Source: Myxocyprinus asiaticus (Eukaryota; Chordata; Actinopteri; Cypriniformes; Catostomidae). From it: DNA of 64,000 nt. A model generated the notes under the pieces. The model did not search any database. It was not told the DNA's origin and worked only from the letters and a program-made list of their open reading frames with translations. The stretch spans positions 25,580,931 through 25,644,930 of the forward strand of contig NC_059372.1 of assembly GCF_019703515.2 (NCBI RefSeq). Reading direction: 5' to 3'. The translations under genes and the position numbers were made by a program. This document shows, one piece after another, positions 1 to 12,559 of this stretch; position 1 is the stretch's first letter; every line of letters starts with the position of its first letter.

Positions 1-953
1 TGATGTGGCCATCAAAGCAGTGGTCCATTTAAATCAGCCAGCCAGGCAGACATAATAATAGGATATTAAACTCAGGCATCTTTCATCATGCAGTACCTAC
101 AGAAGGAACTGACATCATTGCTTGAGATGAGAAACTACAGTTGGGGCAATTCAGGTTCTCAATGTGGAAAGGAGGAAGCAGGGACCGGGTGAACAATCCA
201 CGTCAGACATTTAATAAACACTTTTCAGGGTATAACAAAACGGGGTGCTTTTCAGCACCACATAAAAACACACACTGCTTTTCAGTCAGCTTCGTATAAA
301 CAAAGACACACACACACAGACAGCTTCATGCATCTCTCTCTCTCTCGAACTGCAGCTCCGGCTACACCTTATCCCTCTCCTGGCTGATTGCGATCATTCT
401 CCCCCAACCGTCCCTCATCGCTTGGCCATGCCCAGCCCCCCCCCTCCCTCCACAACAGTTTGTTTTATTTGTCGGATACACACACTCCATCCTCTCCCAT
501 TGCATATGAAGCTGTTACATCCAGAATCACAAGAGCACCACACGCAAACCCGAACTATTATGCAAATATTAATGATAATGTTAACCTAAGCTGACACGCC
601 CTTGTATGCACACATAAAGGCAAGGAAAGGCCTATAGGCAAATTTCTCACATATGTATGAAATGGATTTCATATAGTGCTTAACAAAAGCCAACAAATTG
701 GGCAGAAGAAATTTGTTTGAACACAGTTGCACATGAATTAACAATGAACATGAGTGGTACAAAAACAAAGGAAAAAGATGAACAGAGCAGAAACGGAGGA
801 GTGGTGTCCAGCATGACTGAACGGTTAGCACGTAATGAGAGTTCATGTGTCAGTGGCATTTCATTGAGGTCCTTCACTAACCCACAATTGTACAAACCAC
901 CAAAAGCACACACCAAGACAAACAATGGGTTTTCCGCAACAGAAAGGGGCAGA
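1..953. other. Gene-free flank with short CA and CT tracts
   Basis: I see no gene here. There is an AC tract at about 306-318 and a CT tract at about 332-346. The small open frames lack splice sites or recognisable domains. Confidence 0.5.
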
Positions 954-961
954 GTGTAGAG
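954..961. repeat. Left target-site duplication of the hAT element
   Basis: GTGTAGAG directly precedes the left terminus at 962 and matches GTGTAGTG at 3171-3178 in 7 of 8 positions. An 8-bp duplication is the hallmark of hAT insertion. Confidence 0.7.
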
Positions 962-3170
962 CAGTGGTTATAAACTGGTGGGTCGCGACCAAAAAATGGT
1001 CACAAGTTTGTTTTAGGGTCACAGTCAGAAGGTAAATAAACCCTAAAAAGCTATAACAAAAATAATAAAATGCAAATAACCATACAACTTAATTGTATGC
1101 ATTTAGGATAGCAAAATAAATAGGCTCATCAGCTTTTTCATACCTTTTGTTGATGACCTCAAAGGCTATGTTTCAAATCAATCTCTACAGTGTTTTGGCA
1201 CAAATGCATCTGTCATCAGTTGTATGCCACACTCGAAAATCATGAACGAAATATATCCAGATGCCCCACAGTTGCTGATGTGTTTGTTTTCCTACCTTAC
1301 CATCGCGACCTGCGCTGCAATAATGTACTGTCTCTCTTACTTCATATCCTGGGATTCCCCCAGCGCACTTGAGCGCATATGCATATGTGCACTCTTCAAA
1401 AACCTTTAATAACGGCATTTTAGCATTTACATTGCCACAGAAGCCGTGTTCTTTGGTAGAAACCTTGGTGTATTAAACCCCTTAAAGGGTTCATGACATA
1501 AGGAATCAAATTTTCCTTGATCTTTTGACATAAAGAGGTCATTGTTCTATAAAAACATACTGTAAGTTTCAGAACTGAAAACTTCCTCCTCAATAGAAAA
1601 AGAGCATTTATTTAAACCAAGCTACAAAAACATCTCGTTTGGAATTTGTGGAACATGTGACATCACAAGGACCAAATACATCTACATATGCCTCTTTAGC
1701 AAGACATCAACAGTTATTTTTTGTCATTGCACCCATGGCCCACCCACTGGCACTCAGTCAGTCACACAGGTGAAGAGGAGAGAGATGGGCCTGTCATGGG
1801 AGATTCATCTACCTCAAAGTGGACTTACACAGGACACCTTCATGTGCCTATCTGAATTTAAATGTTTTTCTACATACATTTTTTTTTTAAATGCTTTGAC
1901 CGTTATCATGCATCTTGTGCCACGTTTAAAAGACGTAATGTCAAATTAATCTTGCTGTTTGCTGTCTTGTTGTGCTGTTTTGATGGCGTCCTGGATCATT
2001 TTTGCACATATTTGAGCTATTTTTAATTGTTGGTCTTTTGTAAACATGCATTAGATGGACGTCTTTGATTTTATTGATGCGTTTCCGCACAAAACTGACG
2101 ATGTGCACCATGCTTTAAGAGCGGTACAATCTCATTCTGCTGCTGCCACTGACTGGTAGAAACACATGCCGTTCTGTGTGTAAACAAACCGGGAAAATGG
2201 TGAAGACCAGTGTCTCTACTTTGGCATGTTGAATCCGGTTGAAGCACCCAACATCATCGTGGATTGTATTACGTTTGCGTATTCAGAAGATTTCAGAGTG
2301 GATTAAATGTGTTTTCGGCTCATATCAGCATGGATTGCTTGTGAACCAGTTACAATATGATTCAAGCTTTGCAAAGAACTGTTATTGAAAGATGGGACAG
2401 TTAAAATTGGACTACTGGACTGTAAAACAGTAAGTAACCAATTCCATTCATGAATATTTCAAATGTCATGACTGTTTGATAGTTTATGCTGTGCTTGAGT
2501 AAAGAGTTTGATACATTAAGATAAAATGTGTTGGGTGTATGTTGTTTTAACCCTGAAATGTGGTTTTATAATGAGTTTTTATAATTAATTTGTTCATTTT
2601 CTGTGGACTGAGTTTCAAATATGGCTGTATTGGAACGGCTGCACGATGTTAGCCAATCACAACAGTAGCCGTTTACATTTAAGTATTTTAAAGGACCAGA
2701 CATCTTAAAACCGAGCATTTCAGACAGAGGGCCAGAGATAGGGTGTTAAATTATTGTATACAAATACATTATGATCGTTTTGGTGCAAAAAAAAAAAAAA
2801 TAAATAAATAAAATAAAATAAAATAAAAAAAACTATACTAACATTATAACTGAATGGGAAGATAATACAATTATAAAAAAAAAAAAAAAGTCATGTCATG
2901 ACCCCTTTAAATGGTGTAAGGAAAACAGAGTTTGTGTTTACATGATTTTTCAGAATGCCACTTTCTGCAAAAACCCTAGAATGAGCTGTTTTCATTAGTG
3001 CATGTTAACAGGGTCAGTGAAAAACTAAAAAAGTCAATTTTCCATTAACATTAAACCAATGTCATGTTAATAATTTTGCATATTGTTAGACCAATGCAGT
3101 TGTGTTCAGTTGTCACTTGATATCCAACATAAAATCTGGATCCTGAAGTAAAACCAGTTGAGAACCACCG
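962..3170. mobile_element. Non-autonomous hAT element with nested insertion
   Basis: The left end reads CAGTGGTTATAAACTGGTGG and the right end, read in reverse complement, CGGTGGTTCTCAACTGG, which is the common vertebrate hAT terminal inverted repeat. Near-identical 8-bp duplications (954-961, 3171-3178) flank it. No transposase frame is visible, so it is non-autonomous or decayed. Its true length is about 0.8 kb, because 1486-2906 is a separate element inserted later. The family assignment rests on termini plus duplication length. Confidence 0.75.
1486..2906. mobile_element. TTAA-flanked DNA element nested in the hAT copy
   Basis: The left end is AGGGTTCATGACATA after TTAA (1482-1485), and the right end is TCATGACCCCT before TTAA (2907-2910), so the termini are inverted repeats. 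TTAA duplications suggest a piggyBac-like or similar TTAA-targeting superfamily, which is an inference. No transposase is seen. A- and TAAA-rich tracts lie near 2788-2890. It interrupts the hAT element and is therefore the younger insertion. Confidence 0.6.
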
Positions 3171-3178
3171 GTGTAGTG

Positions 3179-4640
3179 GGTGCTGATATCTCTGCCCTCC
3201 TATTCAATACTTCTGTTGTTTCCTAAAAAAAGGTGCTAAGCTCTAGCAAAGGTGTTCCGGGAGTGCGGCAATGTGATCCTCTTGGAAAATAGTCCACTTA
3301 CTACCCACTGTGAATAACAAGGGACTGAAAACAATCCACGTTCTGTCATTGCCACAAAGTATATGTGTGTCATTGTGACTCTCTGCGGGGATTAACCCTG
3401 AAGTTAAAAGTTTTTCACATACACAACGGGCCAAAAATGTTAGCAAGCACCTGTTAGCCTCCTCCCCATTCTGATAGTTTGTTGTAAATCAAATTTGTCA
3501 TCACTCGTACGGTAACACATAGTTTCTATATAGATTTAGAAAAGACTAGTTTTAAATGTCAGTACAGCCAGATGCACAAGCAGTAATTGAATTATTGTTA
3601 CAGAATGGAAACCTGAGCAGTAGACCATTGTGTGTCAAACTGTTCAAAATAAGGCTTAATGCTGGGCTCACTGGGGGAGATGTGACCTTTCTAATGAGAG
3701 AGGTGGGATGTGTGAGGTGTACTTGAGAAAGAGAAGGCTAACATTCATTCAATTTAAGTTTGGCTCTGTGTAAAGGGCTCTTGTACAAGTGAAGGGGATG
3801 CAGCATTGTCTAGTGGACTCAGTCTGAAGGTAAGAATCATGAAACAAAGCCTTCTTAGAATTACAGATGGAAAGAGAGACAGAAAGCTACAGCTAAAACA
3901 TCAGAGCGCTCTCTCTATTTCTAAAGCCTACGCTGCTGTATAAAAGCCCTGCTATATGTGTCTGTGTGTATATATTCAGTCGAATAATTGTATTATATAT
4001 AAAAAACTTTATCTATAAGAAATGAGATTAAGCATTACATATTGAATGTATTTGGGTTGAAAACTTAATTTTCCAATATCAAGATTTAAGGTTAAAATGT
4101 AAATATTTGTATCAGGTATATTTTATATGCTGCAACTAATCACCACTATTTTAATTTTTTCACCATTGCAGTTCACTTGAAGTCAACATGAAAATAAATC
4201 TGAACCAATTTAGCTTCTTAATACACATTCCTGTGTAATCGGTGCTCATTATTCCAAAGGAATAATAATAAATTAAAAAAAACTTAAACTTCTAATTGAA
4301 ATAACTTTCCTTTTCAGCTGAATTCACAAATACTTTATATTTTTCAACCCCTTTCCTAAACCACCTGGCTCCATTTTTGAATGGAATGCCCATTTTTCAT
4401 GATCCAGTCAATTCCCATGGGATAAAATCCCAACCAGTATATTTTCTCATTGAATATCATGTTTCACTTGGAAATACATAATATTACAGAAGTAAAATGG
4501 GTTGCCAACTTTGTTTCATGTTAACATTAAATAGTCGGCGTGCCAAATGAGCTTTTAAAAGTAAAAATATATGTAGTCTCTCAATTAAGGTTATTGAGGA
4601 TATTATACAGTAACTGCATGTAAAATTACATAAGTTTTGG
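3179..4640. other. No gene or element recognised
   Basis: The stretch is AT-rich, with no long open frame, no recognisable terminal repeats and no paired splice sites that I could find. Confidence 0.4.
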
Positions 4641-6510
4641 GCCTCATGTATTCAGATAGAAGACAAAGGCAGGCCTAACAGTTGTAAAAACATAACTCAA
4701 GCCCCCACATTCCATGTCGTAAATTTTACTGGTAAAAATCGCGCCAAAATCAAACAAAGGGAGTCCAAAACAGACTACAAATCCAGGAAGCCTTGCTCAC
4801 TGGAGGATCGAACTCTCGACTCCTATTGGATGAGGCACACAACAGAATGTCCCTCGAACATGACATCATCAGGAGTTCAAATAATTCTGAAATGCTTCCA
4901 GAATTCGCTTCCAGCGACTTAGTTCACTGAATACGGACGTAGCTTTTTGCTGCTCTCAGGTGCAACCTCGTGGCATAAGGAAGTAATGTCCGACTTGAAA
5001 CCGTAGCCATACAATCTTCATCTCGCTGGACGAGTTGAGATTACTCTGTGTTCAACCAAACACTCTAACGGATCCGAAGGAGACCGCTGAGCAATTCGCA
5101 TCTTCATCCGTTGGCCTACAGAAGTGAAGAGATTAAAGATTTCTCTTCCATCTTCAATCAAGTCGACATTTCTGAGTTCTCCGCCAGCCCGCCGAGAATC
5201 AACAGCCGTACCGCCCGCCGACAGAGCGAGGAAACGGCCTCCCGTCATCACACGAGCCTCAAGGAACCGGGTCAGAGTTAAAGGACGGAGGAAAACACAT
5301 TCTACCTGTGTCCTCATGCGATTCAAGTAAGAGGTTTACGTCTGGGCAGAGATAGAATATTATAGCGTGTTATTCTTGTGTTTCAAGGTTTTTTTGCTTG
5401 TACAGTTTACGGACCGCCATGTCCGCTCATTATTAATACTCAGGGTATTAATTATCACAAATTTGTTTTGCTGTATTGTGGTCCAACCAAATTGGATTGT
5501 GCATTTTCGCCATCGTGGGTGAAACAGAAACTGAGTTCATCCATTAAAGAGTCAAATAACGCAGGACTTTTACGAGCCCCGCTCGTAAAACCGCGTCTCT
5601 GAGTGATGAGCACAGATGCTTTCTCTCCAGCTATCGCGAAATCAGCTTTCGGGCTGTCACTTAATAATCTCTCTCTCTTTCTCTCCCTCTCTCTCTCTCT
5701 CACTAACCACACTGACACACACACACACACACACTGTCACACACACACACTTATGTGTTATAGGATTATTTTGATTTCCATATCTAATCATATCACTGTT
5801 TAGTTTGTAGTTGTAAGTCAGAAGTTTATTGACTGTATTGTATTAATTATTAATTGATATTACTGCATAAATAAACTTTTGTTTATATTTCAAAGAGAAG
5901 TGTTTTGGTTTGTTTTGCATATGCCTGTGCCATGCTGACGGGATGTCAGTGCTCGGATTCAAGCCTTCATTCATTGTTTTTTTCCCCGAAAATCGATATT
6001 CTTCGGATGCCGATTTTCCTAAGAAAACAATCTAATATTGAGACTGTTATAATATTCGGTTATTAGTCCCTGATTTCAGGGTGGTGCCCCGTCAATGTTA
6101 ATCCTTATTAATATTCTATTGATTTTTGATAATTGATAATTATCTTTGATTGAATTTGAATGATCAATAAGCTAGTGTTAATTTTAGTGTAAAGCTAGTG
6201 TAAATTTGTTTCACCGACGTTAACAATTAACGATTATCTTTGATAATTGTTGATTTAAAGGATTAAAAAAAAAAGCTAACATTGATTCTCATCAATGTTC
6301 TATTGATTTTAATAATTAATAATTACCTTTGATAATTATTAATTATTGCTAATAACCAAATTTGCTCCTAAACGTAGCTAGAGTCCCATATGAGGTTTTA
6401 ATGAGTTAGATCCAATTAATTAATTTAAATATTGATTAATAACTACAGAAATAATTATTAATTATTTCTGATAGTAACACTGATCTAAACAACCAGTAAA
6501 GCCCTACATA
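4640..6510 (+). repeat. LTR-like / UTR-like retroelement remnant, unclassified
   Basis: The segment combines a moderately GC-rich, CpG-containing part (about 4740-5340), a CT/CA microsatellite (about 5670-5755), a polyadenylation-like signal AATAAA at about 5869 and a TGGTGCCCC motif near 6082 that could be a primer-binding site. A strongly AT-rich tail repeats ATTGATAATTATCTTTGAT-like motifs at about 6118-6470. No gag or pol frame is present. The order U3-polyA-PBS would suit an LTR, but I found no second copy and no clear TG...CA ends, so this is a tentative reading. Confidence 0.3.
5670..5755. repeat. CT/CA compound microsatellite
   Basis: A run of CTCTCT with few interruptions is followed by two CA runs separated by a short spacer. 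Small open frames crossing it are low-complexity artefacts. Confidence 0.8.
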
Positions 6511-7160
6511 AGTAATAGAAAATGTTGTTTCAAACAGTTTTAGATAAAGTATAGCATGTCACACTTCTCTTACAACTAGACATTTGCTATATTTCAGTAT
6601 TTCTGTTATACATGTACTGAAATTAGATGGAAGTACAAACCGGGTGAATACTTTCATCATGAAGCATGTCAAAATAGGAATCGTATCTATCTCAGCACTG
6701 GCAAGATGATCCGTTCTTTTCTAAAAAGAAGATGCACTTTCATTTGTCAGTTTGGCTGGGGCTACAGGTTTCTGAGAGCAATAATCTCCCATTGTTCTTC
6801 ACTTTTAACCTCACAGCACTTCAAAAACACCTCTCCTCAATTTAAACTGTCTAGCCCTCCCTACATTTTCGTTTGATTAGAAGCCTAACTCCAGACTTAT
6901 CCTCAGTCAAATAAGCTCTGTAAAATCCCCTAGAGCCGTTCAATCATCTTCAACCTCACAGCAGAGATCAGTTTCTCTGTGTGAAAGAACTCCAGTGACC
7001 ACACCTGCTCACTAATCATAAGACCACAAGACAAACAAACATTGACAATAAACTCTAATAGCACAAACAGCACTATCATGATCAGAGGTAGGCCGATACT
7101 CGGTTTGAATGATATTTTAAACTGATATTCACACTTTCTACTTAATCTGTTATTGGTTTA
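6511..7160. other. No gene recognised
   Basis: Ordinary AT-rich sequence. I see no supported open frame, terminal repeat or RNA gene. Confidence 0.4.
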
Positions 7161-7164
7161 TTAA

Positions 7165-7603
7165 AGGGATAGTTCACCTGAAAATGAAAATTCTCTCATA
7201 TTTATTTACTCTAATGCCACATTGTACATCTTGCTATTGCAGTCTCTAAGCATGTGTAATCGAGCTTGAAATCACGATCGCCAAGGAGACTGCTGTCAAG
7301 ATGTACAGTGAAAAAGGAGTTACATTTAGGTCTGTTCTCGCCTAAAGCCAACTGGATCACTTCAGAACACATTGATTAAACTACTGGAGTCTGATGGATT
7401 ATGTTTATGCTGACTTTATCTACTTTTTGGAGCTTCAAAGGCCTGATCACCATTTACTTGCATTGTATCGATCTACAGAGCTGAGATATTCTTCTAAAAA
7501 TCTTTGTTTGTGTTTGGCAGAAGAAAGAAAGTCATACACATGTTGGATGGCACGAGGGTATGTAAATAATGAGAGCATTTTCATTTTTGGGTGAGCTAAC
7601 CCT
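7165..7603. mobile_element. TTAA-type miniature element, GGATAGTTCACC family
   Basis: It starts AGGGATAGTTCACCTGAAAA after TTAA (7161-7164) and ends with GGGTGAGCTAACCCT before TTAA (7604-7607). The ends are inverted repeats of about 35 bp, ending ...AAAATGAAAATTCTCTCAT inward. The same termini occur in at least five other places in this window, making it the most abundant element here. It has no coding capacity. Confidence 0.8.
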
Positions 7604-7837
7604 TTAATATTTGGTCTACTGATAAATGGCACCATTTGGTGGGTCTCTAAGAATAGCATCCAACAACAGCATTACATCACTGTATATTCAAAAGGAATTA
7701 ACCAAGACAGTCTAATGTCGAAGGCTTCTCTGTAGCGACATTTTGCCGGCATCATGAAAACATCCTTGTCATTTTGTTTCCCCAAAGGGCAAACAAAAAA
7801 AAAACAGGGATGAGCAACTGCTACTGTAAAAATAAGC

Positions 7838-8060
7838 ATCTTAAACCAACTTAAGCTGGTTTGCAAGTTTTAGTCGGTCTCCCAGCCTTGTCAGGGTGGT
7901 CTGTTGGCTGGATTTAGAGGGCATTTGGGCACTTTTCAGGTGGTCAGGCAGGGAGACCAGCTGGCCGACCATTTAAACCAGATGAGCACCAGCTCGGCCA
8001 GGCTGGGAGACTAGCTAGACCAGTTTAAACTAGCTAAGCTCTTTTAGCAGAGATATTTTT
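7838..8060. mobile_element. Foldback miniature element rich in ACCAGC/GCTGGT
   Basis: The left part (about 7850-7900: AACTTAAGCTGGTTTG, then TCTCCCAGCC) is repeated in inverted form on the right (about 8000-8040: GGCTGGGAGAC, CCAGTTTAAACTAGC). It ends with CTCTTTTAGCAG, resembling the end of the related copy near 23550. It is a short imperfect palindrome without coding capacity; the superfamily is unknown. Confidence 0.55.
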
Positions 8061-8160
8061 AAAACCTTTTTGAGTCTGAGCCCTAAAGGTTACTGTAAAA
8101 GACTCAACGTTATCTTAAAGCTTTGCAATCCTAATTACATTAAAAAGACTTGCATGCATG

Positions 8161-8165
8161 CACGC

Positions 8166-8199
<34 letters not shown>
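8161..8199. repeat. CA microsatellite
   Basis: A CA-dinucleotide run with one interruption, preceded by a short TGCATG repeat. Confidence 0.85.
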
Positions 8200-8981
8200 C
8201 CTGAAGCCTTCTCAGAAAGTAAGCTTGCCAATAAAGAGCGCAACCCCAAGCAAAACCAATAAATACAGTATATTTAAGATAAGCATTCTTTTTCACATAC
8301 TGTACACCTCATTAGACTGCAACAACCCCCTCCCTCTCTCAAAATCTGAACTAGTCAGGGAAGACATCCACAGCACTTCTAATAAACCAAAATTGAACCC
8401 AATGTGACAGAGAGCAGCTGCTTTGCATTTCAGTGTCAACTAGTGAGTTATTATTAGGTTACTTATTAGAACTGTCATGAGTGAGTGGTGCTGTGTTCCA
8501 GAGATTAAATGGAACAAACATATTTATTTGAGCCATGTGGACAGAGAAAGAGGTAAAAGGGAAGAAAAAATAAAAACACTTGATTGGGAAAAAAAAAAAA
8601 AAAGATTGTAATTTCATGTGTAAGAGCCTCAGCAGGCAGTAACACACAAGGTAGACAGCATGGCAATTATTACAAAGCACTGACATCACTTACAGCTACA
8701 TAAACCAGCTGCTGAAAGTCAATGGTGCTGAGCTGTTCAGCAAAGCAATGTGAAGAGTGTGATGATCAACAAATTAAAATGAACATTTTGCAAAATAAAA
8801 AAATGCAATTCCATAAGCTTTCTTCCCACTCATGCTGTGCACATAAGCATAATCACAGCTCTGTGGGAATAAAGAAATTCCTTCTAGGTATTTGACAAGG
8901 TGCAGACATTGTGAATCTGACATCTGTTGTAGTACTAAAGCCTTTGCATGTAAATATTGGTGGTACATACAATACACCACA

Positions 8982-9409
8982 TGTCCAAGGGTTTACAAGT
9001 ACTCCCTTCTAATTACAGGGTTTGACTATTTCAGCTACACCCATTCCTGACAGGTGCATAAAATGCCATGCAATCTCCTTGGACAAACTTTTAAATGCCC
9101 CTGTGAACAAAGCAAGGTCCAGGAAGAAATGGTTTACTGTGTCTGGTGTGGAAGAATTTTACTGGCCTCCACAAAACCCAGACCTGGGATGAATTGGACC
9201 ACCGAATGTGAGCCAGGTTCTATCATCAGTGCCTGACCTCATTGATGCTTTTGTGTCTGAACAGGAGCATCTCCACAGCTATGTTCCAACATCTAGTGGA
9301 AAGCCTTCCCAGTAGAATGGAAGCTGTTATGGCTGCAAAGTGAAGACCAACTCCCTAATAATGCCAATGGTTTTGAAATTAAAAGTTGACAAGCACATAT
9401 GGTTGTGGT
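8982..9409 (+). pseudogene. Internally deleted Tc1/mariner transposase copy
   Basis: The 5' part (about 8982-9085) resembles the left end and leader of a Tc1-like fish element (TGTCCAAGGGTTTACAAGTA, CCTTCTAATTACAGGGTTTG). A large internal deletion joins it to the transposase C-terminus. Recognisable translated pieces are LDWP-like then GPPNV, VPDLIDAFVSEQEH, HSYVPTSSGKPSQ and AAK, spread over frames with a stop after GKPSQ. The end near 9400 (AGCACATATGGTTGTGGT) is a decayed right terminus. The DDE catalytic core is absent, so it is dead. It is the same family as 38873-39384, which lies in the opposite orientation. Confidence 0.7.
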
Positions 9410-9661
9410 ATTAGGTTACAAATTCATAATTCAGCACATACTTAGGTTGAGGCTTAAGTAATTGAGTAAATAATCATGATTAGAATTACAGCTGCCACAT
9501 TTACTGTAACTACAGTAACTGAAAAATGTGTCAATTACAGCATTCTATTTGTCTACTCCCATTTTGTCTCGTTTTTTTTTTTTTTCTCCATTGGATGAGC
9601 ATTGTAACCAATCCCAGATGTATCTGTTGCTCACTTTGTGCACAATTTATTCAAAATTTAA

Positions 9662-10338
9662 AGGGATAGTTCATCCAAAAATGAAAATTCTCTGATAATT
9701 TATTTACCCTCATGCTATCCCAATGTGTATGATTTTCTTTCTTTTTTCAGAACACAAATATTTTTATAAGAATATTTTAGAAAATGTTATATTCTGTGGG
9801 TCCATACGATGCAAGTTAATGGTGACCTGACCTTTAAAGCTCCAAAAATCACATAAAGCAGCATAAATGTTATCCATAAGCCTTTAGTGGTTTAATGCAT
9901 GTCTTTAGAAGTGATGTGATAGGTGTGGGTAAGAAACAGATCAATATTTAAGTCAGAATTATTTGTCAATATTTAATTTTTTCACATTCACTATAAATAT
10001 CTACTTTCATTTTCAAACGTGAAAGTGGAGATTTATAATAAAAAAGGGTTTAAATATTGATCTGTTTCTCACCCAAAGCGATTGCATCACTTCAGAAGAC
10101 ATAATACAGTATTAAACCACTGGAGTCGTATGGATTTCTTATACTCTGTCTTCGTGATTTCTGGAGCTTTAAAAGGTCTGGTCACCATTCACTTGCATTG
10201 AAAGGACCTACAGAGCTGAGATAATCTTCTAAAAATCTTTGTTTATGTTCAGCCAAAGATATAAAGTTATACACATCTGGGATGGCATGAGGATGAGTAT
10301 ATGATAAGAGAACTTTCATTTTTGGGTGAACTATACCT
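9662..10338. mobile_element. TTAA-type miniature element, GGATAGTTCACC family
   Basis: It begins AGGGATAGTTCATCC after TTAA (9658-9661) and ends GGGTGAACTATACCT before TTAA (10339-10342). Two internal stretches (about 9960-10030 and 10030-10080) are imperfect inverted repeats containing TATTTAAG/GTTTAAATATTGATCTG. It is longer than its relative at 7165 but has no open frame. Confidence 0.8.
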
Positions 10339-10342
10339 TTAA

Positions 10343-11620
10343 AGTAAATTCTATTTATCAAATTAATTGCAGTTACAATATCAAGGGATATAGTTGGAAA
10401 TTATTATTAGCTCTAGGATCTGCACACTTTCAAAACAGTATCTAGTACTCTTGAGGCAGCAGTGATGAGAAGGAAATGCTGGATCTCCATCATGACAGCT
10501 CTGCCGTTTCAAGCTCACTGCATGAGCAGCTTAATTCACAGTTAGAGCGCCTGCGGTTCTCTCTCACTCTGCTCCATCAATCCACCCTTCCAACTCCTCT
10601 CAGAAAATGCTAACTGCACTTTCTTTAAATTGAATTCATACAGTCTGGCCTTTTACTGGGCAGACCTGGAGGGGACAGCAAGCTACCATTTGTCCAATCA
10701 CTAAACAGATGAAAAGAACATTACTTGCAGTTCTTTGGAGCTCAATGTTTCTACAGCATGAGCTGCAGCAGGATTTTGCACCGGCAAGCTACTGTCTGCA
10801 TCTGTTTGTCCAAATATACATGACACAATTGTGTAATCGAATATTTGAAGGAAGAACAACATTGCAACAAAAGCTGGGTTTTACGCTGAAGGCTAATTGT
10901 TTTCTGATTAATTTGTATACATGCGAAGCAGAGCTACAATCACTAGTATCTAGGTCTGTTAGTCCGACTTGGCAAAAATCGGACTGCTACAATTTCAGTG
11001 AGACTAAAGCGTTTACATGACATTTTAAAAAGACAAGTTATAGTTTTAGTCCAACTGAAATCAAACTTTTAAAGTGCATGTAAACATACTGTAAGGTAGG
11101 TATGTTAGTCATTCACATTTTACGAGCATTTTATTTTTATCTTCGTGAGTAAATATTTAAGCGGATTTTATGAAGGTATTCTACATTTCTGGAATGCATT
11201 CTGCATATGCAAATTTCCATTTGCATTCCATATAAATCCATAAGAAAAACTTTGTTCAGTGCATGGGCATAGCAGCCTTTGTGTCCCCCACACTTTTTCA
11301 AGCTAAACACATACCAAGTCCAAATGGTGGATTTGTATACAGTATTCTTTGCATTTTGTTACTTTAGGCTGATTGAGCAACCATCCAGCCAATCACAGGT
11401 GAGTTTCATGAGCCGAAACAACCCATAAGTAATAGGCCATAAGTCAGGCAGCATATCGTTTTTGATTGGCAGCACTACGTGAAATGCACAGCAGAAAAAA
11501 ACCCAAAGGACAATCCTTCTTTTAAGCACACATTGTAAGTGGAGTTTATTTCAGCACATGAGTCGTCCTTAAGTTATTCTTTTTACATTATGTTTGTGAG
11601 GTAAAAGTTTGATTGCCATT
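10343..11620. other. No gene supported
   Basis: An open frame at 10709-11020 (103 codons) shows no known domain and no flanking splice sites, so I do not call it. The remainder is ordinary AT-rich sequence. Confidence 0.4.
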
Positions 11621-11624
11621 TTAA

Positions 11625-12555
11625 AGGTGCAGTATGTAAAATTCAGAAACCCTTGTTATTAAAGACACCTGTAGCCGTTAAGTGAACTGCAGCCAGCTAC
11701 CTGTTGCTCGTGCTCGCGCTCGTGCACACACTCCATAGGGACGCGAGCGAGTGAGCATCGGCCAAAACAATGACGTAACGTACAAAGAGACTGAACGTGA
11801 TCCACTGGCATCATGCTGACAGATGAGGTAGCATAATTAAAATTACACAGTTATGATTGTTTTACTACAAACTTTGAGACTATAAATGTTTTTTTATCCT
11901 GGAGGGACCTTTGCTCAGTTTTGGGGATAAAAACTGACCCTGAATTGGCATTCTTCGTATTGGACAGGTAAGCTTACATAATTGCAAAGCATGTGAAATA
12001 TAGTGCCATAAAGATTGATCTGTGTAATTTTAGCTAACTTGATCTTGCCTGCAAATGCTGACGAATTGCAAGCTACTTTGCTTTGTAACTTTCAGATAAT
12101 TTCAACGATCTTCTCTTTATACTAAAAGTCAGGTATACAGGATAAATTTAAGCAAATATGCTGATTTCTTATTCATAGTAAAGCATATGACATACAAAAC
12201 ATACAATAGTGCAACATAACAGTGCAACAGTAAACTGTCTGGTATAGTTTGGTAGTATGTTGCTGTGTGTATCAGTATGCTATGTTAGCTGATAAGTACT
12301 TTTAGTTTAGTCTCAAAGTTTGTAGTAAAACAATCATAACTGTGTAAATTTAATTATGCTACCTCATCTGTCAGCATGATGCCAGTGGATCACGTTCAGT
12401 CTCTTTGTACGTTATGTCATTGTTTTGGCTGATGCTCGCTCGCGTCCCTGTGGAGTGTGTGTACGAACACAAGCAGCAGGTAGCTGGCTGCAGTTCTCTT
12501 AATTGCCACAGGTGTCATTAATAACAAGGGTTTCTGAATCTTACATACCGCAACT
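11625..12555. mobile_element. Long-TIR TTAA-flanked element
   Basis: TTAA at 11621-11624 precedes AGGTGCAGTATGTAAAATTC. The right end (GAATCTTACATACCGCAACT) precedes TTAA at 12556-12559. The two arms, about 11625-11890 and 12292-12555, are inverted copies over roughly 260 bp, including a CpG-rich block around CGCGAGCGAGTGAGCATC. The ~400-bp centre is unique. No transposase is present. Confidence 0.75.
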
Positions 12556-12559
12556 TTAA

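Noticed and set aside
5018..5330. Overlapping frames of 102 and 68 codons on both strands
   Set aside because: Both strands are open over the same GC-richer block, with no domain or splice sites; better seen as part of the LTR-like unit.
10709..11020. A 103-codon plus-strand gene
   Set aside because: No domain, no upstream promoter or splice signals, and composition similar to flanking intergenic sequence.
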